DNA of 40,312 bases. Source: CAZNDN01 sp964571815. GTDB lineage: Bacteria; Fibrobacterota; Chitinivibrionia; Chitinivibrionales; WJKA01. The notes under the pieces are model-generated. The model saw only the letters and a program-made list of their open reading frames with translations, had not been told where the DNA came from and did no database searches. The DNA lies in assembly GCA_964571815.1 (NCBI GenBank), contig CAZNDN010000022.1, positions 1 through 40,312 of the forward strand. Direction: 5' to 3'. Of the stretch, positions 7,098-15,739 are shown in pieces. The translations under genes and the position numbers were made by a program. How positions within the stretch are numbered: position 1 is the first letter of the stretch; every line of letters begins with the position of its first letter.

Positions 7098-9890
7098 TCA
7101 AACTCTCAACCCCACAACCGCCCGCTGCTTCTTCGGCGATACCGACACTTTTTCTCCGTGTACGGCGAATGACAGTGCGCGTCCTTCGCGCAACGTGAAG
7201 GTCGCTTTCTTTCCGCTCACCGAAACCTCCAGCAGGCGCTTGCGGTAGCGCAGCTTGAAACGATACCCTTTCCAGGCGCCCGGGATCGTGGGGGCGAAAC
7301 TCAGGCCGGCGGGATAGTCACGCATGCCGGCAAAGCCGTTAACAACCGCCATCCATACGCTCCCCGCGCAGGCCAGGTGAATGCCCGAGGAAGTATTTCC
7401 CTTCAAGTCGTAGAGATCCATGAGCGCCGACTGCCGGAAGTAGTCGTACGCGTGAGCCTCGTTGCCGATTTCGGCGGCAATGATGCTGTGAATGGCGGGG
7501 GAGAGCGATGAAGCATGGAGAGTCCGGGGTTCGTAGTAATCGTAGTTGGCCCGTTTCACCTCACGCGGGAAACGATTGCCCAGCAGAAACATCAGCAGCA
7601 CCACATCGGCCTGCTTGGTCACCTGCAGACGACCCAGTGTCAAGGGCGTGAGCACTACCGGCATGTCGCCGGCACCCAGGTAGCGGTCGCGATCGGAGAA
7701 ATCACGCCACACATACCCGCCGTAGTTCATGGGGTATTTGCTCATGTCCGCCGGATCACGGTAGAGGTAGGCGTCATCCTGCTCATGGATACCACGCTTC
7801 TCGTTGAACGGTATATACAGAGCCTCCGCAATCTTGCGCCACTGAGCGACTTCGGTGGATGCGCACCCGATTTGTTTCATGAGCGCTTCGAGCCGGTCGG
7901 GACACTCTTTGAGCATAAGATCGTGCACTTCGGCAGCGTAGGTCAGGTGCTCCTGCATCATCGTGTTCGTATAACAGTTGTTGTTGACCGCGTAGTTGTA
8001 CTCGTCGGGGCCGCATACGAAATTCACACAGTACTTCCCGTCACGCTCTTCGATGAACGAACCCACGTTTGCCATGAACCGCGCGGTCTCGAAGACAATC
8101 TCCGCGGCCTGGTCGTAGAGAAACTTCCGGTCGCCGGTTGACTCGACGTAGCGCTTGATCGTGTAGGCGATATCACTGTTGATATGATACTGCGCGTAGG
8201 CGGCGAGGAAATCGACCGCGCTCTCGAGCCCGTTGATCGTGGACCAGGGGAAGGAGGCTCCCGGGCCAAGCATGAGCTGCGCCCGCCGACGGGCCCCCGC
8301 AAGCGTGTGGTAGCGGTACAACAGAAGGGATTTCACCTGCTCGGGTCGGGTGTACATGAAAAACGGCGTCATGAACATCTCGGTATCCCAGAACGTCCAC
8401 CCCAGGTAATTGTCGCCGGTCAGCCCGGTGGCCGGAATCGACCGCCTGCCGTCGTCGGGATGACTCTGCGCAAGATGAAACAGGTTGAAACGCACGCTCT
8501 GCTGATCGGCATCGTTGCCCTCGATCACCACATCGCTCCCGGCCCAGAAATCGCGCCAGTACTCCCGCTGCTCATCGTACATCCGCTCGAATCCCCCCGC
8601 ACGGTCCGTGGATACGCTCCGGAGCGCCTCCTCGACAAGATCTCCCTCCGTATCCAGCGAGGTGTGGATTCCCACAAACGTATCAAACACCTGCGTCACT
8701 CCGATCTTCGCCGAGGCACGCACGCGACAGCGAAGCGTGTTCCGATTCCACGAGACTTCGACGGCGCCCTCGTCCTTCTTTCCCGCGCTGCTGAATGTGT
8801 GACCGCAGGCCAGGGCCGCCTCAATACCCGACCGAACCGTACGGTAGTGAACGTAGTGGCAGGTACCGTCGCCGCCGCTGCCGCACCGGAGCGTCTCGGT
8901 CGCCCCCTCCCCTGTCCAGACCGTCTTCCGACCCCCAACCACAAGGGATTCCAACGCGATCGTACCCGAGAAGTTCTCCGGTACTACACTGTAGCGCTGC
9001 ACGGCCGAGTGCCGGCGGCTCATGCTTACCAGCCGCGTGGTTTCTATTGTCAGCATCTTGCCGCCCGGGCTTCTCCAGCGGACCGAGCGCACCAGCACAC
9101 CCTCATCAAGACGCAACTGTCTGCGGTAATCCAGCACCGTTCCCTCGTGAAGGTCGAACCGCTCCCCGTCAACGGTAAGTCGCACGATACGCCAGTCGGG
9201 ATGATTGACCATGAGCTGAAACTCATCGGGTGCATCCATACGGTCCAGGCAACCCAGGTTGGTCGGCATGGTCTCGTACACTCCGTTGATATACACGCCC
9301 GGATTCTCGCCGGGGCAGGGCTCCTGCTGCGTGCCGCGGATTCCCAGATGCCCGTTGGACAGCGACAGCGCCCCCTCCCAGAATCCCGCCCGTCCCGGTT
9401 GGTAGCCCGACTCGGTCACCGCCCACGGCTCGGCGGGCACGGGCTTGATCCTCGCCATCTCGATGCAGCAGTCGATATCAACTTCGTCGTAGGAGCCGAT
9501 TACCTCGGATATACCGGCCCCCGGCTCTCCCTCGCCGACACCGATGCATTTCATGGAAAGCGTGTCGGCGCGCGCAACGGACTCCGATGCTCCGGCAAAC
9601 ACCATGCAGTTGAAGGGATGAATGCCCAGTGCGGCCGCCGCAAGCGGGTACCAGGCACCGTCGGGACCGGCACTCTTGACCCGGGCGCTTGAGAGTACCT
9701 GATCGAAACGGCCCGACTCGGCAGCCCTGCGGGCCGCCGCGCGGGGGAAACCGGGCGAGACGCACAATGCGGTGCGCAACCCTCGTGAACGGACGGCATC
9801 GATAAATCCGGCGGCACCGCCGCGCCAGGCGCCCTGTTTCGTTACCACGGCCTCACTGCTGAAAACAAGCGCCTTTACATTTACAAACAT
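7098..9890 (-). CDS. GH65 disaccharide phosphorylase with degenerate N-terminal HAD domain
   Basis: 930 residues from ATG at 9890, chosen because AAGGAG lies six to seven bases upstream; a longer in-frame extension exists but lacks this. Residues about 150-930 are a GH65 enzyme: N-terminal beta-sandwich starting near the SLSNGHLGIRG motif, an (alpha/alpha)6 catalytic barrel with CGPDEYNYAVNNN (general acid Glu630) and a C-terminal beta jelly roll. GH65 enzymes phosphorolyse maltose, kojibiose, nigerose or trehalose to beta-glucose 1-phosphate; which one cannot be read here. Residues 1-150 align with beta-phosphoglucomutase (HAD), a known fusion partner, but the cap domain is missing, the catalytic Asp-x-Asp is Ser-Ser-Glu (VFSSEAVVT), and the later Lys and Asp-Asp motifs are lost. 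So this HAD part should be inactive. No signal peptide: cytoplasmic. Divergent from a sugar-type symporter. Confidence 0.9.
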   Translation of the reverse strand: MFVNVKALVFSSEAVVTKQGAWRGGAAGFIDAVRSRGLRTALCVSPGFPRAAARRAAESGRFDQVLSSARVKSAGPDGAWYPLAAAALGIHPFNCMVFAGASESVARADTLSMKCIGVGEGEPGAGISEVIGSYDEVDIDCCIEMARIKPVPAEPWAVTESGYQPGRAGFWEGALSLSNGHLGIRGTQQEPCPGENPGVYINGVYETMPTNLGCLDRMDAPDEFQLMVNHPDWRIVRLTVDGERFDLHEGTVLDYRRQLRLDEGVLVRSVRWRSPGGKMLTIETTRLVSMSRRHSAVQRYSVVPENFSGTIALESLVVGGRKTVWTGEGATETLRCGSGGDGTCHYVHYRTVRSGIEAALACGHTFSSAGKKDEGAVEVSWNRNTLRCRVRASAKIGVTQVFDTFVGIHTSLDTEGDLVEEALRSVSTDRAGGFERMYDEQREYWRDFWAGSDVVIEGNDADQQSVRFNLFHLAQSHPDDGRRSIPATGLTGDNYLGWTFWDTEMFMTPFFMYTRPEQVKSLLLYRYHTLAGARRRAQLMLGPGASFPWSTINGLESAVDFLAAYAQYHINSDIAYTIKRYVESTGDRKFLYDQAAEIVFETARFMANVGSFIEERDGKYCVNFVCGPDEYNYAVNNNCYTNTMMQEHLTYAAEVHDLMLKECPDRLEALMKQIGCASTEVAQWRKIAEALYIPFNEKRGIHEQDDAYLYRDPADMSKYPMNYGGYVWRDFSDRDRYLGAGDMPVVLTPLTLGRLQVTKQADVVLLMFLLGNRFPREVKRANYDYYEPRTLHASSLSPAIHSIIAAEIGNEAHAYDYFRQSALMDLYDLKGNTSSGIHLACAGSVWMAVVNGFAGMRDYPAGLSFAPTIPGAWKGYRFKLRYRKRLLEVSVSGKKATFTLREGRALSFAVHGEKVSVSPKKQRAVVGLRV

Positions 9891-9995
9891 GCAAACTCCT
9901 TCCCGTAACTGACCGTATGGAATAGTGCGGCAGAACCATAGAAAATATAACCCGGATTCCGGACATACGGCTCCGCCTGCCGCACGCGGGGAATC

Positions 9996-10027
9996 CATTG
10001 CGCAATGCGGAATGGATCAAGTATATT
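9996..10027 (+). promoter_or_regulatory. Promoter of the symporter gene with overlapping palindrome
   Basis: TTGCGC (9998-10003), an 18-bp spacer and TATATT (10022-10027) make a plausible housekeeping promoter for the symporter gene. The -35 is embedded in a perfect 12-bp palindrome, CATTGCGCAATG (9996-10007), with a central CG as in LacI-family operators. A repressor bound there would block the symporter and perhaps also the divergent GH65 gene. Confidence 0.55.
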
Positions 10028-10099
10028 GTTCGTTTTCCGATTTGGACAGAAGGCGTTCTCCGCAACACCACCGGGCATCGCCCGCGAAAGGAGGGGAAG

Positions 10100-11716
10100 T
10101 TGGACACACTTGCTATCCACGAAAAACTGGGTACCGCCGATTACGTGGTAATCGGCATCTATCTGGTTGTCTTGGTTGCGCTCGGCTTCTGGGTCAGCTT
10201 CAGAAAGCGCGGCGGCGGCTCGCAGGACCTGTTTCTTGCCGGACGGAGCGTGAAGTGGTATAATGTCGGTCTCTCTATCTTCGGCACGAATATCGGGCCC
10301 TCGTTTCTCATCGGCTCCTGCGGCATCGCCTACACGTCGGGCATGGTCGCAGCCAACTTCGAGTGGATGGCCTGGCTGTTTATCGCACTGCTGGCTCTCG
10401 TCTTCATTCCGCACTACATGAACCTCAAGATCAGTACCGTGCCCCAGTTCATGAAATGGCGCTACGGCAAAAAAGTCTACACCACCATGGTCACCTACGC
10501 CATTCTCACGACGGTCTTCAGTTGGCTGGGCGGGACGCTGTATTCCGGCGCGGTGCTGGTGAGCCAGTTCATGGGATGGCAACTGTGGTTCTCGATCCTT
10601 TTCCTGTGCGCCATTGCCACGAGTTTCACGGCAGTGGGCGGATTGCTCGCGGTGATGGTCACGGACGCCATGCAGTCGGTGCTCATGATCCTCGGTTCTC
10701 TCACCCTGACGATCATTGCCTTCTACCACGTAGGCGGTATCGGCCCGCTTCTTGAAACGGTCCCCGCCGAGAAGTGGACGCTGATTCGATCCAGTTCCGA
10801 TCCGACGTTTCCGTGGTGGGCGATGTTTTTCGGGTATCCCGTGCTGGGAGTCTGGTTCTGGTGCACCGACCAGACGATTGTGCAGCGTGTTCTTGGAGCG
10901 GAGAATATCGAACAGGGTCAGCTTGGCGCGGTGTTCACCGGTTTTCTGAAAATCATTCCTCCGTTCATTTTCATGCTCCCCGGTATCATGGCGATTGTCC
11001 TCATGCCCGGCATTGAGGATTCCGACAAAGTCTACCTGAATATGGTGACCCGCTACCTTCCGCACGGAATGATCGGCCTGATTATCGCGGTGTTGATTGC
11101 CCTCCTGATCAGTACACTGGACTCGGCGCTGAATTCTTTCTCAACGCTTTTCACCATGGACATCTATGCAAAGGCGTGGAGACCACAAGCCGACCAGAAT
11201 GAGTTGAAATGGGTGGGACGGATTTCCACGGTGCTCGTTGCGATTGTGGCGATTCTCAGCGCCTTTGCCCTGGCGGGAACCGGAGAGGACTTGTTCAACC
11301 TCTTTCAGAAGCTGCTCTCATACGTCGCGCCGCCCCTGTCGGCTGTCTTCCTCATGACCGTATTCTGGAAGCGATCCACGGAGCCGGCTGCGTTCTGGAC
11401 GTTGATACTCGGCGGCACGCTCTCGATAACCCTGGGTGTTATCGATTTCGCCGGCGTGAAACTTCCCCTCATCGGTGGAGTGCCCTACCTGATGATGTCG
11501 TTTCTGATCTTCTGCGCCCTCTGCATACTGTTCGTGGGAATCACCCTTGCAACAAGCCATACCGCCGAAGAGCAGATCCTGCCCACGGTCAAGGAGACCT
11601 ACCAGCAGGCCAATGTCACGGTGGCTCAACGCAAACTCACAAAGACACTCTGGATTATCCTGGCGATGATCATGGTATCGCTGTATATCATTTTCAATCT
11701 GCCGAAATTCTTCTGA
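10100..11716 (+). CDS. Sodium:solute symporter (SSS / SLC5 family), probably sugar uptake
   Basis: 538 residues from a TTG at 10100, selected because AAAGGAGG sits six bases upstream; the longer frame from 9998 overlaps the promoter and adds a non-family extension. The protein is almost entirely membrane segments (13-14 by eye), beginning with DYVVIGIYLVVLVALGFWVS, and carries the SSS hallmarks DLFLAGRSVKWYNVGLSIFGTNIG in the first helices, GGLLAVMVTDAMQSVLMI near residue 200, and the late ALLISTLDSALNSFSTLFTMDIY sodium-site helix. The SSS family imports sugars, amino acids, carboxylates or inositol with sodium. Its place between a GH65 phosphorylase and a GH35-like enzyme, and its similarity in layout to SGLT-like members, favour a sugar. 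It is followed by a strong terminator, so it is probably monocistronic. Confidence 0.9.
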   Translation: MDTLAIHEKLGTADYVVIGIYLVVLVALGFWVSFRKRGGGSQDLFLAGRSVKWYNVGLSIFGTNIGPSFLIGSCGIAYTSGMVAANFEWMAWLFIALLALVFIPHYMNLKISTVPQFMKWRYGKKVYTTMVTYAILTTVFSWLGGTLYSGAVLVSQFMGWQLWFSILFLCAIATSFTAVGGLLAVMVTDAMQSVLMILGSLTLTIIAFYHVGGIGPLLETVPAEKWTLIRSSSDPTFPWWAMFFGYPVLGVWFWCTDQTIVQRVLGAENIEQGQLGAVFTGFLKIIPPFIFMLPGIMAIVLMPGIEDSDKVYLNMVTRYLPHGMIGLIIAVLIALLISTLDSALNSFSTLFTMDIYAKAWRPQADQNELKWVGRISTVLVAIVAILSAFALAGTGEDLFNLFQKLLSYVAPPLSAVFLMTVFWKRSTEPAAFWTLILGGTLSITLGVIDFAGVKLPLIGGVPYLMMSFLIFCALCILFVGITLATSHTAEEQILPTVKETYQQANVTVAQRKLTKTLWIILAMIMVSLYIIFNLPKFF

Positions 11717-11740
11717 ACCGGGTGCGGATCGGCATGCTCC

Positions 11741-11777
11741 CGTGCCCTCTCCCTCCGGGTGAGGGCACGGCTTTTTT
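11741..11777 (+). terminator. Rho-independent terminator after the symporter gene
   Basis: CGTGCCCTC (11741-11749) pairs perfectly with GAGGGCACG (11761-11769) around an 11-nt loop and is followed by GC and six T (11772-11777). It ends exactly at the stop codon of the convergent GH35-like gene. Confidence 0.92.
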
Positions 11778-13912
11778 CACCGCGACTCAACAGGGACCGG
11801 CCTGACCTCCATCGGCTCCAGAGTCATTTCGCCGGTATCGAAATCCGCGGGCACAAATCGAACCCGCGCCTTCTGCGGCGCCGCAAACAGATTCATTACA
11901 AACAGCATCACCCGCTCACCGTCACTCCGCGCCGCGGCCCAGATACCCGAAGGGTTCGAGCACTCCAGTACCTTTGGTCGGCATCCGGTAAGACCCAGCA
12001 GATAGCTCAGGATCTCGCCCTGGAAGCGGTATCGGTAGTTCCAACGCACACCGCACCATATCACCACTGCCCCGTGGGCATACCGTTTCGCCCAGGCAAC
12101 CTCTCCGCTGCCCTCTCTTGCGGCGCCCACGCACTGCGCCCCCTCCGGCCTTCCCCGCGCGACCAGACCGCGCCCCCTGCGATACTCCACCGGGCCTATA
12201 TCCACTACCGACTGCGCTTTGCTCCGCACCCGCCTCACCCCCGCCCCGTCGAGAAAATCCCGCAGCACCGTGCATGGGTTAAACGACTCATCCAGGTAGG
12301 GAATAACCGGCATGAGGATCAGCTTTCCGCCGGCTTTGACGAATCGAACAAGCCTGCGCTGTATGCCGGCGGCCATACACACCGAGCAGGGCACGACCAG
12401 CGGGGTTTCCAGGCGGGAAAGCAGGCGGTCGTCGGCAAGGTTCTCCAGCGAGGGCGAGCGCGAGATGCAAAACGCCGCCGGCAACAGACCGCGCAGGAGA
12501 AACTCCCATGCATCCCTGTTGCCGCATTCGTATTCTCCAGCGCTTGAGAAATAGCACGAAGATCTCGGGTAGTCCCAATTCAATCCGATCCGCACATCCG
12601 AGAGAAGCCGCGCACGCGCAAGCCAGGCGTTGTTGCGAAGAAACGAATGAAACCGCTTCTGCGTATGGTACAACGGCCGCACTTCACCATCAGCCCCGAT
12701 CGCCGCCTGATAGTCGTAGTCCGGTTTGAAACTGAGGCCGAGAGGATTTCCTCCGCCGCCGGTGAAAACGTAGTAGCTGAAGCCCTTCATGCCGAAGGCT
12801 GTGTTCAACATGTACGATGCGAGCGCTTCCTCCGGAAGAAACGGCGGCCAGTCGGCCTGGTTGCCCCCCGGAAGCTCATACACCGTCGGAGGAAACCCGA
12901 AAAGCCGCAACATTTCCAGCGAATAAAAACATTTCAGGGCGTACTGTGGAGTGGGATTGTTCTGATCCCATTCGGGACCGAGGTTATAGTAGTGATCGGA
13001 GCCGAGAATGAAGTCTTCCCCGAGTCGCTCGACCGTCTCCTTGAAGTACGCGTTCATGTATGGGTTACCGCTGTTGTGAACCACCGGCTCCGCTACGCCG
13101 TTCGTGCGAAGAAAAGCCACGAGCGTGGCGGCGTACTCGGCGACCGACCCGAAGTAGAATTCCATGTAATCTTTGACACGACGGCGCTCCGGGTCGGATT
13201 CCGGACGGGAGCCGGAGAACGGTCGCACGTTTTTGAACGCCCGATACCGTGTCGCATACGCCTTGTTCAGGGCTTTGATCGTCCCATACCGTTTCCGCAA
13301 CCATCGCGGAAACCGCCCACGCGGCCGACCGAATCCCATCGATTCGGCGTTGTGATCCCAGCCGCCGTTCCATTCGTGAAAGCCGATCAATTCATTGTCG
13401 ATTTGCACGAACGAAACCGGACCACCGCGGGAGGAGAAGCACGGACGTAAATAATCGCACACCGCTTCGTACCACTTGCGCGCCCGTTTGAGGAAGTACG
13501 GATGAAGGTAGGAAACCGATTGCCGTTTGTAGGGCTTCCCGTGCACGTCACGTGCCGTAATCGCCTTGTTCGATTCGAAAAGCCAGCCGGGAAGCCCGCC
13601 GTGGTACAACTCCGAGTAGACGTAGGGTCCCGGACGCAGCAGTACACTCAATCCCTCCTCGGCGCACAGTTCGATGAAGCGTTTCGGGTCTCCGGCAGGG
13701 CAGTCCGCAAACACGAACGTGTCCTTCACCGGTTCGTGGAAGCACCACGGGACGTAGGCGCTTATGCAGTTGCCGCCCCCCTCCTTGAAAAGGCGCAACC
13801 GCCGCGGCCAATCGGAAGCGGGTACGCGGAAGTAGTGCATCTCGCCCGCGATGAGAAAGCCCGCGGAACCGTCAATGAGGTAGTGCGATGAATTCCGGAG
13901 AATTTCCGGCAT
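11777..13912 (-). CDS. GH35-like beta-galactosidase family enzyme
   Basis: 711 residues from ATG at 13912, with CAAGGAG six bases upstream; a longer frame lacks a ribosome site. No signal peptide, so cytoplasmic by prediction. The first ~430 residues form a GH35-type (beta/alpha)8 barrel: GEMHYFRVPASDWPRRLRLF, NCISAYVPWCFHEP, LLRPGPYVYSELYHGGLPGW, then SFVQIDNELIGF with acid/base Glu174 and TVYELPGGNQ with probable nucleophile Glu346. Family 35 cleaves terminal beta-galactosyl (or, in some members, glucosaminyl) residues. The usual motif QIENE reads QIDNE here, and the nucleophile context is Tyr-Glu-Leu-Pro rather than the common Thr-Glu-Phe/Tyr-Trp, so specificity may differ from textbook enzymes. 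Residues about 460-711 contain a glutamine-amidotransferase-like / beta-sandwich region. It may hydrolyse sugars imported by the convergent symporter. Confidence 0.82.
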   Translation of the reverse strand: MPEILRNSSHYLIDGSAGFLIAGEMHYFRVPASDWPRRLRLFKEGGGNCISAYVPWCFHEPVKDTFVFADCPAGDPKRFIELCAEEGLSVLLRPGPYVYSELYHGGLPGWLFESNKAITARDVHGKPYKRQSVSYLHPYFLKRARKWYEAVCDYLRPCFSSRGGPVSFVQIDNELIGFHEWNGGWDHNAESMGFGRPRGRFPRWLRKRYGTIKALNKAYATRYRAFKNVRPFSGSRPESDPERRRVKDYMEFYFGSVAEYAATLVAFLRTNGVAEPVVHNSGNPYMNAYFKETVERLGEDFILGSDHYYNLGPEWDQNNPTPQYALKCFYSLEMLRLFGFPPTVYELPGGNQADWPPFLPEEALASYMLNTAFGMKGFSYYVFTGGGGNPLGLSFKPDYDYQAAIGADGEVRPLYHTQKRFHSFLRNNAWLARARLLSDVRIGLNWDYPRSSCYFSSAGEYECGNRDAWEFLLRGLLPAAFCISRSPSLENLADDRLLSRLETPLVVPCSVCMAAGIQRRLVRFVKAGGKLILMPVIPYLDESFNPCTVLRDFLDGAGVRRVRSKAQSVVDIGPVEYRRGRGLVARGRPEGAQCVGAAREGSGEVAWAKRYAHGAVVIWCGVRWNYRYRFQGEILSYLLGLTGCRPKVLECSNPSGIWAAARSDGERVMLFVMNLFAAPQKARVRFVPADFDTGEMTLEPMEVRPVPVESR

Positions 13913-14079
13913 GTGAGGCTCCTTGTGGATTTTTCCCCCGGACCGTTCCTGACCGCAACCGCGGCTTTCCGGCAAGAACCCCCGGACGCACCGGCGATCT
14001 CAGTGAGGCGGAATACAGGTTGTCATTGAACCACGGAGAGATAGACACAGGGAATATCGCGGACGTGGTGATACGGGTC

Positions 14080-15360
14080 TCAAACAGCCCTGAGAAGGAA
14101 GTAGTTCTTCTTGCCTTTGCGCACGAGAACGAAATCTCCGCTGAGCAGCCAGGAGGTATCCATTCGAGCGGCGGGCTCGTCGATCCGCCGCATATTGATG
14201 TTCAATCCTCCGCCGGCAATCATTCTTCTGGCCTCGCCCTTGGACGAAAAAACCGCGGCATACTCCGCCAGCATCGAGACCACATCGACTCCCTGCTCAA
14301 CCACCTGACGGGGGATATCGTACCGCGGCACCTCATCGAACAGAGACTGCAGGTCATCCCCGGAGAGCCTCCGAAGCGCCTCCACCGTGCCCTTGCCGAA
14401 AAGTATCTCGGAAGCTTCACGGGCCGACCGATACGCCTCTTCGGAGTGCACCCGGACCGTGATATCCCGCGCAAGCGCTCTCTGCAGAACTCGCTCGTGC
14501 GGGTTCGCCTCGTGTCGTCGTCGCAGTTCTTCGATCTCCTCGCGCGGCAACAACGTAAACGTCTTCGCCAGTTTGACCGCATCCTCATCCGACACGTTCA
14601 ACCAATACTGATAGAACTTGTAGGGCGAAGTCATGGACGGATCGAGCCACAACGCCTCGCCGGAGGCCGTTTTTCCGAACTTGCTTCCATCGGCCTGTGT
14701 CAGAAGCGGGCAGGTCACCGCATGCGCCTCTCCACCGCCCATGCGCCGTACCAGCTCGGTGCCCGAGGTAATATTGCCCCACTGGTCCGATCCGCCGACC
14801 TGGACCGTGCAGCCGCGGTCACGATGCAGCCGGTAGAAATCGTATGCCTGAAGCAACTGATACGAAAATTCCGTAAACGACAGACCCGTCTCCATTCGCC
14901 GCCGCACCGAATCCTTGGCAATCATGTAGTTGACGGTCAGGTGCTTGCCGACATCCCGGAGGAATGCAAGGAACCGCATATCCTTGAACCACTCGTAATT
15001 GTCGACAAGCACAGCGCCGACTTCGGGATCGTCGAAATCCAGAAACTGTCGGAGTTGCCGGCGAAACCCGGCGACATTGTCACGGATTGTGTCCAGGGAC
15101 TGAAGATTTCGCTCTTCCGTCTTGCCCGAGGGATCGCCGATCATGCCGGTTGCACCACCCACAAGCACAATCGGACGGTGGCCGTGACGCTGAAAATGCA
15201 ACAGCAGCATCACCGGCACCAGGTTGCCCACCTGAAGCGACGGTGCCGTGGGATCGAATCCGGCGTACACCACCCTTCCCTGCTGTGCCAGCTCCTTTTC
15301 GGCTCCCGGGGTTGCGCTGTGCAGCATCCCGCGCCACCGCAACTCCTCGATCACACTCAT
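14080..15360 (-). CDS. tyrS: Tyrosyl-tRNA synthetase
   Basis: 426 residues from ATG at 15360 (MSVIEELRWRGML, the family's usual beginning); an ATG three codons earlier at 15369 lies only two bases from AAGGAG and is an alternative. Class I synthetase charging tRNA-Tyr. Rossmann fold with YAGFDPTAPSLQVGN (HIGH-motif position, residues 43-46 reading Gln-Val-Gly-Asn), GGATGMIGDPSGK, the tyrosine-site stretch QLLQAYDFYRLH, GGSDQWGNI, and KFGKT in place of KMSKS. The C-terminus (AGGGLNINMRRI ... SGDFVLVRKGKKNYFLL) is the S4 RNA-binding domain. The first His of HIGH being Gln, and the last His being Asn, is worth noting; Asn at the last position is common in relatives. It lies 31 bp after the MIF-like gene and is probably co-transcribed with it. 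Confidence 0.96.
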   Translation of the reverse strand: MSVIEELRWRGMLHSATPGAEKELAQQGRVVYAGFDPTAPSLQVGNLVPVMLLLHFQRHGHRPIVLVGGATGMIGDPSGKTEERNLQSLDTIRDNVAGFRRQLRQFLDFDDPEVGAVLVDNYEWFKDMRFLAFLRDVGKHLTVNYMIAKDSVRRRMETGLSFTEFSYQLLQAYDFYRLHRDRGCTVQVGGSDQWGNITSGTELVRRMGGGEAHAVTCPLLTQADGSKFGKTASGEALWLDPSMTSPYKFYQYWLNVSDEDAVKLAKTFTLLPREEIEELRRRHEANPHERVLQRALARDITVRVHSEEAYRSAREASEILFGKGTVEALRRLSGDDLQSLFDEVPRYDIPRQVVEQGVDVVSMLAEYAAVFSSKGEARRMIAGGGLNINMRRIDEPAARMDTSWLLSGDFVLVRKGKKNYFLLRAV

Positions 15361-15391
15361 ATCAACCATCTCTCCTTCTCACCCCGCCGGT

Positions 15392-15739
15392 TCAACCGAA
15401 AGTCTTGGCGTTCCAGCACCAGTTGCCGGCCGAGACACTGTCCAGATTCACGTACAAACGTTCGGGATCCACCCCTATCTGCTCGTGCAACACCTTGCTC
15501 ACGTGCTGAGCGATCGTATTATTGGTTTCGTTGTTCAGACCGCCGATAGATCGCACGTCGACATAGGCCGCCGGACCGGGCTCACCCCCCATCAAGATGG
15601 CCGACTCAGCCATGGAAACCATGACCCACTTCTGCTCCTTTCCCAGATCCTCGGCAAGGGACCTCGAAAGCATGTTCATGATCTCCGTCTTGCGCTGCTC
15701 CTCGAGGCCGACGTTTGTCTCAATTCGGATAAGAGGCAT
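15392..15739 (-). CDS. MIF-family tautomerase-like protein
   Basis: 115 residues from ATG at 15739. This start puts AAAGGAG seven bases upstream and makes Pro the first residue after Met removal, as required in the macrophage-migration-inhibitory-factor family where Pro1 is the catalytic base of (hydroxy)phenylpyruvate tautomerase. A longer frame beginning six codons earlier would bury this proline. Also conserved by eye are a Lys after Leu-Gly (DLGKEQKWVMV, MIF Lys32 region), VRSIGGLNNETN, and RLYVN (MIF Tyr95 and Asn97). The end, NWCWNAKTF, has Cys where the family usually has Gly. Length is exactly that of MIF (about 115). It precedes tyrS by 31 bp, an arrangement that couples a tyrosine-related keto acid enzyme to tyrosine charging; a functional link is only inference. 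Confidence 0.88.
   Translation of the reverse strand: MPLIRIETNVGLEEQRKTEIMNMLSRSLAEDLGKEQKWVMVSMAESAILMGGEPGPAAYVDVRSIGGLNNETNNTIAQHVSKVLHEQIGVDPERLYVNLDSVSAGNWCWNAKTFG

Noticed and set aside
8184..9692. Long plus-strand frame opposite the GH65 gene
   Set aside because: Antisense shadow in GC-rich coding sequence; the GH65 motifs on the minus strand are unambiguous.
9881..11065. Minus-strand frame of 394 codons opposite the symporter
   Set aside because: Highly charged His/Arg/Glu shadow of a membrane protein read backwards; the symporter has promoter, ribosome site and terminator.
13888..15549. Plus-strand frame of 553 codons opposite tyrS and the GH35-like gene end
   Set aside because: Shadow frame spanning two real genes and their spacer; no family match.
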